Origin: Pseudevernia furfuracea | Taxonomy: Eukaryota > Ascomycota > Lecanoromycetes > Lecanorales > Parmeliaceae | Direction of reading: 5' to 3' | Assembly (NCBI GenBank): GCA_022315425.1 | Contig: JAIUPT010000001.1 | Coordinates: 24,768 to 88,767 of the forward strand | Length of the DNA: 64,000 bases | In this document: piece by piece, positions 34,470 to 44,621 of the stretch | Numbering within the stretch: the stretch's first letter is position 1 | How the letters are laid out: every line of letters starts with the position of its first letter | Position numbers and translations under genes: made by a program | The notes under the pieces: model-generated | Database searches by the model: none | What the model saw: the letters and a program-made list of their open reading frames with translations, nothing else | Told to the model about the DNA's origin: nothing

Positions 34470-36331
34470 TGTGTAAAGACTGTATGGCAGGTGTGGGAGG
34501 GCAGGTGAGGCAAGGGGCTGACCAGCTGGGCACAGAACATGACACTGCCAGTGATGAGGGCCCAGCAGCGTATACAGTAGGCCACGCCAGCCACCACTTG
34601 CAGCAGCAGCCAGCACAGGCATACAATGGATATGCTGAAGAGGGCCCACCCCATGGCCTGGGTTGCCACAAACCAGGCGCCCCCCCTGTACATGCACACA
34701 CAAGTCTCACTGGGCAGCAAGCCACGCTTATATTCTGTGCTTGGGATGGTTTGGAAGGTCAGTCAGCTCTGGAAGGGATGCAGGGATTGCTTTATTTCAG
34801 CAGCCCAGGTCACCAACAAATGCATTAAGTTTGAACTTTATAAACACCATCATGACAAAGTGCATGCAACCTTCAGATGACGTAAGATTCCCTGCGATTA
34901 CATACAAGTGCATTTGAAGTGTGTGCCATCATAGCCATGTCAGTCATGTCATCAAATGAATTTCCTCTGATGACATCCCCGAGATGGCCTGGCAGGTGGC
35001 AGGTGAGTCACAGGCCTAGCACAAAAGCAGGACTGACACTAATGAGTGTTGACATTAGGAATGGCACCTGAAGGGCTGGTAGAACTTCCAGGTGGTGACA
35101 GGATCTGGTTGACGTGGGTCCACATCAGAGCCCAGCTCCATGGTGAAGGGCCCTGTCTGCTTGTGACGCAGCGAGCCTCCAAGGCCATGAGTGGTGGTTG
35201 CTCCTACCAGCAAGCAGCATGCAGCCAAGAAGAAGTATACCTCCCTGCAGTCAGACCATACGTTGACCTTGGCAGTAGGTGCATGGCAGCAACAGCAGGC
35301 AGCCTGCGATGATGTGATGCGCTGGCTGAGTAAAGCCAGCAGCCTGACCAAGACTCACAGCAGGAACATTGAGTCAAACCCATCATGTGATCAATGATTA
35401 ATCATTTTGGTACACGTCATGCTCTGCACCTACTCTCTGTGCTGCGTAATTGCATCAAGTGTGCAAGACTTATGAGCATGTGGCCAGATGTGATTCCACT
35501 TGATTAGGACATTACTCATGGGGCAGCAGCATACTTGGAGACTGTATCTTGCAGGTATTCAGTAGCAAGTAGCAGGGATCCGCCAAGGGCAGCCCATACC
35601 AGCCCCAGGCCCATGACAGCTGCAGAGGCTGCACCCTTGCTTGGCAGCTGCAGACAAATGCATATGATGAACAACAGTTGGAGGTATGTGGTGCGCTGCT
35701 CATGATTAGACCATGCATGACACCAAAGCTGATCTGTACATTTTGTCATGAATTTATGCCTGAGTCTGTCTGCACTGCAATACAGCACGCAGGCAGTGAC
35801 TGGCTATCTACCCTGCTGGTGTTCCATCGAGGCGAGGATGACTCATCATCGGTTGCCTTGGCTTTTGGGTTGAACACCAGTAAGGACTTGATCATGAACA
35901 ACTCTGCAAACACTGCTCCTGTGGCTGCAGAGCCTGACAGGATCTCGACATGAGCAGCACGTATGGCCTTGTGGGTGCGCAGTAGGAGTGGCAATGCCAC
36001 AAATATCGAGGCTACCCAAATTCCCTGCACCAAAGGTAGTCAGTGTAAAGATCAACCAGCCAAAACCCAGGAACTCCTAAGCCCTCTAGTGCATAGTCCC
36101 ATCCAGACTACAGACATTCAACACGATGCACAGAGTGCCATGCATGGTGCGCACCCAGGAGATTATCTGAAATATGAAGTGATGCCTTCCCCCCTTCACA
36201 GGATATAGGAGCAAGTATTTGAGCTTGGCGGATCTTGGAGAATGCGCAACGAGACCCAAACAATGTGTGACGGGCACACTCGGAATGAACAGACATATAG
36301 CCGCGAACGAAAATTGTGCGATGTAGTCGTA
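34470..36331 (-). CDS. Multi-pass membrane segment upstream of, possibly fused to, the DGAT2-like domain
   Basis: Not recognised. Minus-strand blocks rich in membrane segments, in coding order: about 36331-36180 (IAQFSFAAICLFIPSVPVTH, then SPRSAKLKYLLLYPVK), 36030-35800 (WVASIFVALPLLLRTHKAI, AVFAELFMIKSLLVFNPKAK), 35650-35516 (AAVMGLGLVWAALGGSLLLA), 35310-35060 (EVYFFLAACCLLVGATTTHG, then a polar loop) and 34690-34480 (WFVATQAMGWALFSISIVCL, then WLLLQVVAGVAYCIRCWALI). Most blocks are flanked by plausible splice sites. They run straight into the exon at 34172-33893, which has its own membrane segments, and no start/stop boundary is visible between. One protein with about eight to ten membrane spans plus a DGAT2 domain, or two adjacent genes, both fit. 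A plausible start is ATG at 36332-36334 (MYDYIAQFSFAAI), next to a CpG-rich patch. Confidence 0.55.
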
Positions 36332-36645
36332 CATCTGTGTTACAGCGACAGCATACTGCCCTCAAGCCTAAAGCCCGCCACAAGTAACGTGCGTGTTACG
36401 CGTCCGCAAGAGAGCGTCTGACAATGTATGTGCCGTGTTTCGACCGACGAGAAAGGCCTTGCTGGATCATGCTCTTCATGCTCGACACTCGAGTCAGCAT
36501 AACGCCAGTTTTTACTATCGAGCCTCGATGACGGTACTGTATGACGGTTGGCTCCGGCTGATGCCTGGACAGTGAGCCTGCTGGCACACAGGAGGTCAGC
36601 GCACTCGCTGTGGGTCACAGCTTGGTAGCTGAGATTTGCAACTCA
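36250..36645. promoter_or_regulatory. CpG-rich divergent start region between the membrane protein and SWI3 genes
   Basis: Positions 36301-36480 contain 17 CpG by hand count. The region separates a minus-strand gene starting near 36334 from a plus-strand gene starting at 36646, so it is probably a bidirectional promoter. Confidence 0.45.
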
Positions 36646-39600
36646 ATGACTGAACCACCCAAGACCGGAAAGATCCGACTGCAAGATTATGAGGCATGTC
36701 GATATCTGACCTAGCCTTTTTGCTCGCATCTCGCGTGTCCCGTTTCTGCAAAACTTCTGTCTGTATGCGCAGGCGGAGACATTCCTGCAGCTTCTCGATC
36801 CTGTGGTTGAGCAGCTGCGTGAAGAACTTCCGCAAGCTAGCTACGACAGGAGGAGTCTTGGCCAACTGATCGGACAACTTATGCAATTTCAAGAAGATGC
36901 GCTAGGCGTGAACGTGAGCTAACATCTTGCTTCACTTCAGTTTCTGTCTCAGCACGCTTTGTGCGAAAGCTTCCAGTCATGAAGTCGTTGTCAGATGCGG
37001 TCTGTTGAGTACTACGGCGCTGTTCAGCCGGTAAGCGTATGCTAGCTTTGTAGGCAATCCAGGGACAGCACAGAAAGCAGCCAAAGATACCGTCTAAGCT
37101 GCTGCACAGCTTTGCTCCTCGGGGTCCCATTTTTATCATTGCTGCAGCATGTCACCAGTTCAAAGCTCGCAACCCTTCTGTGAAGAAAATTGACTTCCTA
37201 TCTCCAGCAAAAAGAACAGAGGTATGCAGTGTACCACATGCAAAGCATCATTACGACTTCTCTGCAATGGGCCTGGTTCTGTGTGCACTGCGGATATAAG
37301 CCTCAGCTTGCTCACAGAATGTCAATATATGGTCATCCATCAGAGGTGCACTACACCGTGAGGGCTACCTGAAGCCTCCCAGAGTCCATGTGCACACAAG
37401 CTGCGGCAATCAAGCTGATCAGCTGCAGCGCATAGTGTCTGAGATGGGCGGGGAAGTAGCGCAGTCAGCAGGTGCAGCAGCTCAAAATTGCAAAAACTGC
37501 TTGCCTGCACAATGAGATTTGTGAGATATCATGTCCTCCCCCCTTATCATTGCTCTGACTTCTGCTGTGCATCTGCAGATCTTGCAGACGTATCACAGGT
37601 TGTGTATCCATTTGGTCCAAATGGGGACCCAGACGATGGTGTACAATATATGAGAGTCCAAGACAGGAGGTCAGTATCTCAGATGCACTTGCAGACTTGC
37701 CCATGGACCTATTGCATGCTCCAGTGTTTCAGCTCAAACTGCACACACCAAGCTGACACCTGAGTACCATGCTTCAGTATTTCTTTGGTTTGCCAATGTG
37801 CATGAACATGTGTGCAGGGGTTCAGATGCTCGAGTGCACTGGTGGTACTGGCCAGACAGCTATGACTCATGGATCCCAGCTGATCAGGCTCCAGATGTTG
37901 ATGACCCTGACAAGCCAGCTAGAGGTCATTTGTTTCCTCTTCTCATGCAGTATGAGTCTGTCTTAGCCAGACCTGATCTACTCATAGTGGTGTACTCATA
38001 ACAGGCCTGTTGCTCACAAGGTCAGCCCTCAATCAATACTTACACAACAGTTGACAGCTACATACAGGCCCCAAAAAGGTTTACATCCGGTGGCTGTTGG
38101 ATTCAAAGAAGTTCAATGAGTGGATGAACCCAGTAGACTATGAGACAGAAGAATATCAAGCAGAGCAGGAAGCGATGGACCAGAACCAGTCAGCTGCATC
38201 CAAAAGCCGGCAGGCAGATGGCGCAGATGCTCTTGCAGGCAGTGGCAACAAGAGGAAGTTTTCACCAGGAGGGGAAACAGGAGCCAGGAGAGCTGCAGCA
38301 AGGCAGCGCGTGGACCCAGGTAATCTTCCTGTGTGGTCTAGCAAGGTTGATTGACAGCAGTTTTTAGCTTATTGCTTGATACAGCTTACACTTTCCTGCT
38401 ATGATAGCAAGTCGCAACCAGGTCAGCTTTGTCCAGCCAATCCCAAAGCAGCAATGCTGGTGTTGATGCCCTGCAATGCATGGCTACCTTGACTGGGCAA
38501 GTGTTATGGTCTGATGTGCTGATGCTCATTGATCGGCCATGGACATCAAAAAGAAGGCCCGTGCTCCTCTTGTCACTAACTTCTGATGTTGTGCATTTGT
38601 TTAGTCACCTCTCTCTGGCAGTCGCATCCTGGTGAGAAGACAGACATTCTACCAAGGTGGATTGCCAATGCAGAAAGGCTCTGCTTTTGGTAGGCTTTGC
38701 TGCATAATTCGAAGTATGCAGGAATGTTTTACCAGACCAGAGCCTTTCTGCATTGGTTATCTGCTGTGTGGATTTGTCTGTCTTCTTATGATGCAGCAGC
38801 CAGAGAGATGGATTGCTGACTGTCAGGCGTGGATGGATCATGGGCACAAGGCAATTACAGCAACTGCTTTGTAGGCAAAATGCTTGCATGCAACAGAGGT
38901 CCAGCATATTTCTTGAGTTCCACGTCATATTTCTTGAGCTGTCATCAGCGCATTTGAAAGCATCCCTAGCCACAATGTTTTCAGATCACCTCAGATCACC
39001 ACAGCCCGTCAAGAGCAACACAAACAACAGAGTACACTGCAGCCAGTGAACGTGTCTTGCATAGTGTGTTGTGGTTCTGCTTGTTGCAGCTTGATTTGTT
39101 GCATGACCTTTCCTGCACATTGGCCCGGTGGTCATGGCAGGCCTTCAAAACCTGTGTTTAATAGAAAGACTGAGTGAGTGGTGCTGGACAACAGGCGCTG
39201 GCTGGCATAAGGCAGGTCCTGATCAGCAGCTGCCGCCTCATGTTGCTTGGAACAAGTCTCAGACGCTGAGAGGCGCTCTCTGGACGGTTCTGCATCTGCA
39301 GAGAACATATCACGTGGCCAGCAGCGGGGTCCAATGCGCTCAAACTCATACAAGCTGCCACAAGGTATACTCCATCACACTTGTCAATATGGCTGTTGTC
39401 GGCCTGCAGGGCACTTTCAACACTGTGATGCCTGTACATGTTTGATGTATTGCATAGTTCCTTGGGATTGCTGATGTTTCCAGAACAGGTTGATGATTGT
39501 CTTCTGACTGGACTTTGTTGACGCAGCTGCTGGGCCAGATCCTGTGTCATCTGGAGTTCCTACAGCCGAGGCAGACTTGAGTCAAGAGTTGTACAAAGTG

Positions 39601-42600
39601 CCTTCTCATGCTGCATGGTTTGGCTACAACGCCATTCATGACATTGAGCGCAAGTCTGTGCCAGACTTCTTCAATGGCAAGGCACAGTCAAAAACCCCGA
39701 AGGTATGGCTCTCTCTCTTCATACTTAGTTTGACTGTTGTTGCATGCCTGCTGAGTGACATAAATTGTGACTGCACACTGACATTTCACCTCCTCATGAT
39801 GTATTGAAGGACAGGACAATGTTATCTTCTTGTAGATGACTGTACCATACTCTACACAACCTTAGTTCACACGTGCTTATGTCCCTGTTCATTATTGTGC
39901 AGTTTAGCCAGTGTCTTTTCTTGTCTCAGCAGTCTTGTGTTTGTCTGGGATGCAGGTGTACAAGGAGTACCGCAACTTCATGATCAACAAGCACAGAGAG
40001 GATGTGAAACGGCGACTCACCTTCACTGAATGCCGCAAGCTCCTGGCAGGTGTAGAAGTTGTTTTATGCAGCTCAAGCCTGTAACAGCCTAAGATGGCCA
40101 TGGTCGAAGGCTGGAAGCATGTCTGCTGTCATGCCTGCATTTCACCAATCTACTGAGTGCACACGCAGTTCAGTACCCACAGTTCAGTACCCACAGTTCA
40201 GTACCCAGTATCAGGTCTGAATGATGTACATTCAGGGTATGTTGGAGTGATTGCATTGTGTTATCTCAGTAGGCAATTGTATACAGATGTGAGATTTGTA
40301 GATTGCGGTTGCTCTCAGGTGATGCAATGGGGGTGTTCAGGGTGTGGCAGTTTCTGGACAGCTGGGGCATCATCAACTACCAGGCCGGGGCAGGAGCTGC
40401 AGATGATACCGATGGGCTGCCTCTTACTGTGCAGCCTGCAGGTGATCAGACTTCCAACATGGTCATGCCAGCATCATGCATGGCTGCATCTGCATCAGTG
40501 GGTGCCAACAAGCGCTGTTGAGATCTGGCTGTTCTCCAGCCGCAGCAGAAAGTTTCTTTTCCAAGCTATCCTGCAAAGCTGCCTGGCACAACTGACACAA
40601 CTGTTTTGCTGCAGATGGTGAATAGAAAATCCATGAACTCTCAACCGCCAAGGCATGAGTTTGCCTGATAAGATTTTCGTGACTTGATGGGCCTGGCAGC
40701 TCTGATGAAAGGCCTGATTGCAGTCTTATCTCTCAACAGTCAATGCCATGCAGCCTGATGTGCTTGGGCAGGCAAAAATGGCTTGTTCTGATCCAGCCAC
40801 CCAGCTTATTTTTGCACAGGCCCACCCAGCTTGCTCAAGGTGCTGGCTGCTCAGCCCCAACAATGGCGCTGCCCTGTTCAAGTTCACCCCTCCCCAGGCC
40901 ACAGATGGGGTGGCAGCTGCAGCATCTGGAGGCCTTGACGGCTTGAACCTCATCACCCGCCGAGACCGCTATGGAAAGTCAGCTTCTCAGCCCAGCAACA
41001 ACCAGGTGCATAAACAGTCACAGAGGCATTGTTTCTGTAGTTGTGCCATGAAAGGTCTGAGCAGTATTTGCAAGCACATCATCATTGTACTGCAGTCTTC
41101 ATAGGTATACACCTTACCCAGTGACAAGGTTGTGAATGCCCGTTTTGGCCTCCCCTCTCTCCATCCCTTTCTGTGCACTCCTGGTTCCCCAAAAGCGTGC
41201 CGATGATGCAATGCTGGCATGCACACTATGTGTATGACTGACCAGCATTACAGCTTCGTTCTTTGGGCAGTTGGCTGAAGATGAGTGCGTCAATGCAGGT
41301 CAAGTACATCTGCAATGCCACTGGAGAGGACTGCAGTGCCCTGCCGCTATCATTGCACCAGGATGCCTGATGTGGATTTGAGCCCAGCAGCATATGCAGA
41401 TGGCACAATTCCCTCCAGGGGTGTTCTTCTAAGGACTTTGTGCGCATTGACCAAGCAGAGTTTCAGGTGTGCAACAGCAAGACACCCCTTGCACTGCAAA
41501 GTGAACTGCACTGCTGCTGTGCCTGTAAGGACAAGCTGTGCCTTGACATGCCTGGCTTTATCTATGCCTTGCTGAAAGGGTGTGCAGAACTTGCTTTGCT
41601 TGCAGTCAAGCACACAAAAGCAAGCTGCGCTGACAGGAATGCGGCACGAGAAGAAGCACAAGTAGATGCTGATCACAGTGATGCGATGCACCTAGTTCAT
41701 GCTATGCATGTCTTCAAAAGACGACGAAGTGTGTGTGCTGAATTTGTGCAGACTCAACCTCAGGACTGGTCAGATGAGGAGACCTTGCTGCTTCTGGAGG
41801 GGCTAGAGCTGCACAAGGACAGATGGGCAGACATTGCAAAGCACGTGGGCACCAAGTCTCAGGTGCAGTGCATCCTGCACTTTCTGCAGCTACCCATTGA
41901 GGACGAGTTCCTGGATGAGCTGGAGAGCAGAGATCGCCAGCCTGCGTGCGTCACCAGGTCTACTCAGGATGCTGACAAGCCAGATGGCGCTGCTCAGGAC
42001 ACTCTCATTCCCTTTGCAGACACTGGCAACCCAGGTCTTGTCCCAGGTGTGCACCCTCCGTGAGCTACATTTGCCTGTATGGGTATCAATTGCAAAAATA
42101 GATCTGCTTATATGTTTCAGCACTGAACTCCCAGCAACAACCTGAGTCATGTGGGGCAACAACAGTGTCCACAATAAGTTTGGTCTGTGGGTGTGCTACA
42201 TCACTTAGTTTGCTTGATGAGCGTGGGGGCCTTAGCATCTGCAGACAAAAAAATGAAGCGAATTCCTAAGGCCTTCTCGACTGTGTCAGGACTGTGTTTG
42301 CCAACAAGCCGCCAAGAACTGCCAGTTGCCCCTGCAGGCTTTCCAGAGGCTTCCAAAGGCCTCCCTTTCAGCTCCCATAGCAATCAACTACTTGGTGTTA
42401 CATGAGAAGTGTGCATGGTGCAGGTGGCATTTCTGGCTGCAATGGTGGGGCCCAAGGTGGCGGCTGCAGCCGCTCAAAGAGCTCTGGAAGTGCTGGCTGA
42501 AGAGGATCCTGCTGTTGCTGCTGAAGCTGCTGCTCTGGATGCATCTGCTCAGGACAAAGAGCAGACAGACCAGGACCGCAGTGCAGAACCAGGTCTGCAT

Positions 42601-43753
42601 TCCTGAAGCCATGGTCACGCATGTATCTGGTCTCGCCTAGATACACTCCAAAGCTGCAATGTCTGACAAAGACTAGCAAAACTGACAAGTTTGTGCTCTG
42701 GCAGCATGCTCTGGACTTTATCAGATGATTGCGTTCAAAATACCATCTCAAGCTGAAGATTTTATGCTACATAGGCAATCTCAGCCCTACATGAATACAC
42801 CACTTTCCTGACAATCCCATGCTATGCTCCCTGTTCATGCTGTACAGCCTCATATACCAATGTATATAGTTGCGGCATGCTGTGATGAGTTACATGATGC
42901 TGTGATATCCAGAGGCTCCAGTGAGGCAGCAGTAGGATGAGGGTAGCTGCAGCAAACAGCTTTAGGGGCAGCAGCAGTAAGAGCCAAGATGATGGCTGAT
43001 GCTGAAGAGCGCGAGGTACAGCGCCAGGTCCAGATAGCTATAGAGGCACAGCTGCAGAAGGTGCAGCTCAAGCTCAACTCCATGACTCAGCTGGAGGATG
43101 CTTTGGAGAGGGAACGCAGCATCATGGAGGTATGTTGTCTCAAGCTTCTCACCTGACTGCACTGTTTTGTTCGCCAATCGCAGGCTTACATTGCTCTCTG
43201 CAAACGTACAGTCGGAAATGGGCCATCAGTGACCAACCAATGTTTAGCTAGGGATGCTGTGTGATCGGTGGTGGATATTGGTCATGATTCTGGTTTATGA
43301 TCTTGAGCAACTGTCCTCTGGCGAATGGCTCTGTATCTACATTTGCTGATCTGCACTCTGTGCTGAAAAAGATGACAGCAAGCGCAATCAGGCTTGTCAT
43401 ACTTCGTGGACATGATTGGTCTGCAAGGCTGCTGTGTGCAGTCCTGCATCATGCTCTTCACTGCTGCAGCGTTCAATACGCGTGACATTGTGCTTCAGCA
43501 AGGTCCTGCTGTACAGGCTCAGCGACATCAAATGCTGCAAGCCAGGCTGGGCCTTCAAGAGCAGCAGATTGTCGTCCAGAAGCAGGCACAGCAGCTGCAC
43601 CAAGCTACCCAGCGCCTCCCTGCAGCACTTCCAGGAATACATGCCCAAGCTCAGTCTGTTGCTCCTGCTGCCAATACACCGCCAAATAGTGCAGCGCCAG
43701 CAGCCACACCACCTGCAGCACAACCCAGTCCGTCTTCCGCAGTGCAGTCCTGA
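36646..43753 (+). CDS. SWI3: SWI3/SMARCC core subunit of SWI/SNF
   Basis: Scaffold subunit of BAF/BRM-type SWI/SNF nucleosome remodellers, nuclear. Start at ATG 36646 (MTEPPKTGKIRLQDYEA). Exons traced: 36773-36913 (LREELPQ, QLMQFQEDALG), about 37100-37221 (FKARNPSVKKIDFLSP), about 37432-37480 (IVSEMGGEV), 37579-37669, 37818-37924 (VHWWYWPDSYDSW), 38068-38319 (VYIRWLLDSKKFNEWMNPVD), 39527-39702 and 39956-40049 (SWIRM), 40319-40441, about 40855-41005, about 41297-41466 (ZZ finger), about 41740-42032 (SANT), 42423-42592 (VAFLAAMVGPKVAAAAAQRA), about 42960-43131 (helical EREVQRQVQIAIEAQLQKVQ) and the last exon to TGA 43753. Domain order matches animal SMARCC at the N-terminus and plant SWI3D in having a ZZ finger. 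Several one-base frame slips occur, as in neighbouring genes. Confidence 0.92.
38665..38756. repeat. Inverted repeat (hairpin) in a SWI3 intron
   Basis: Arms 38665-38683 and 38738-38756 are perfect 19-base reverse complements (ccaatgcagaaaggctctg), with weaker pairing extending inward, around a 54-base loop. It lies in the 1.2 kb intron between exons ending 38319 and starting 39527. Confidence 0.7.
39527..40441 (+). other. SWIRM domain exons of SWI3
   Basis: Three exons encode a full SWIRM domain: LYKVPSHAAWFGYNAIHDIE, KSVPDFFNGK, VYKEYRNFMINKHREDVKRR, LTFTECRKLLAG, FRVWQFLDSWGIINYQ. SWIRM is the helical protein/DNA contact module of SWI3, RSC8 and LSD1. All junction phases join cleanly. Confidence 0.93.
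40166..40207 (+). repeat. Three tandem copies of a 14-base unit
   Basis: Three exact copies of cagttcagtaccca lie in the SWI3 intron between exons 40049 and 40319. Confidence 0.8.
41297..41466 (+). other. ZZ-type zinc finger of SWI3
   Basis: Encodes CNATGEDC, RYHCT, DVDLSPAAYADGTIPS and SSKDFVRID over two shifted frames. This follows the plant SWI3D / animal SMARCC-associated pattern (CxxCGxDC ... RYH ... DLCPxCYxxGxF ... SSxDFxRxD). Some expected Cys positions are changed (CNAT and LSPAAYA), so metal binding may be reduced, or base errors are present. Confidence 0.75.
41740..42032 (+). other. SANT domain of SWI3
   Basis: Encodes DWSDEETLLLLEGLELHKDR, WADIAKHVGTKSQVQCILHF and LQLPIEDEFLDE, the exact SWI3/SMARCC SANT pattern that binds histone tails and other subunits. 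Confidence 0.93.
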
Positions 43754-44621
43754 TTTGAAGAACTGTTCAGACAACACTGTCAAACTTTGGTACCCTGCCG
43801 CTTGAGTACTGTCAACAAGATGAAATTGCAGCATTTATGCCATTGGGGTCGCATGTACAAATCAAAGAGGCTGACTGCCTAAGTCGTCGTGCGTTCGTTT
43901 CTGTGCAGTGTCTGCTGTTTTGCAGCCAGCTCTTCAATGTTTGGGTCAAGAAGCAATGTATTCGAGTTTTGCAGTGAATATTGATGGTATAGTGCCCTCG
44001 TTTTTTTAGTGGTATGAATCTGATGACCAATTCCCGGAATTGCACTGTTCAGCAAAACTCGGTAACTGTCGGGATCAGTGTATGCTTAGAGAGTGTCACT
44101 GCAAAATGTGTCGTTGGGCATAAAGAGTTTCATATGCATTGTAGGAAGAAGGATGTTACAGCAAGGGCTGGCTGAGTGCTGACCTATTGTGAGCTGTAAA
44201 CGGATCTGAGGCTGACTCTGGTCACGTTTGCTTGGCTGCTCCGTTCCTTTTGGCCTGTCATAAGGAGTCCACTGGGAGGTCGTGTAATATGATATTTTAG
44301 ATTGTCAGCTCCGAATCCAGATATGATGACACCACAGCAAAGCACGATCGCTGAGCAAAGCATGAAGGCTGTATAGCTTTGCGATTAATAGCTAGCTGAG
44401 AGTATGTAAGCAAGGAGCGTCAGGCACATACTGTAAATGCTACACCATCCCATCGCTAGTGCCTTGGCCAGTACTGCTTTGAGCAATCAGCCAAAAAACA
44501 CTTGCTTCGCCAGTATTTACTCTGTTCCCGGAAAAGCCTGGGGCCGCCAGCAAAGAAATATTGACAGCATTTATTGTGGCCGATGGCATTGACTTGAACA
44601 GCATTCCAAGGCTCGGCACAT
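43754..44621. other. Intergenic stretch between SWI3 and the ankyrin-helicase gene
   Basis: About 0.87 kb. No conserved coding sequence, RNA gene or repeat was recognised. The right end (from about 44600) becomes CpG-richer towards the next start. Confidence 0.45.

Noticed and set aside
43754..44621. Minus-strand frames of about 60-117 codons near 44440-44809
   Set aside because: No recognised motif, overlapping the start of the plus-strand gene and its moderately CpG-rich patch; treated as chance frames.
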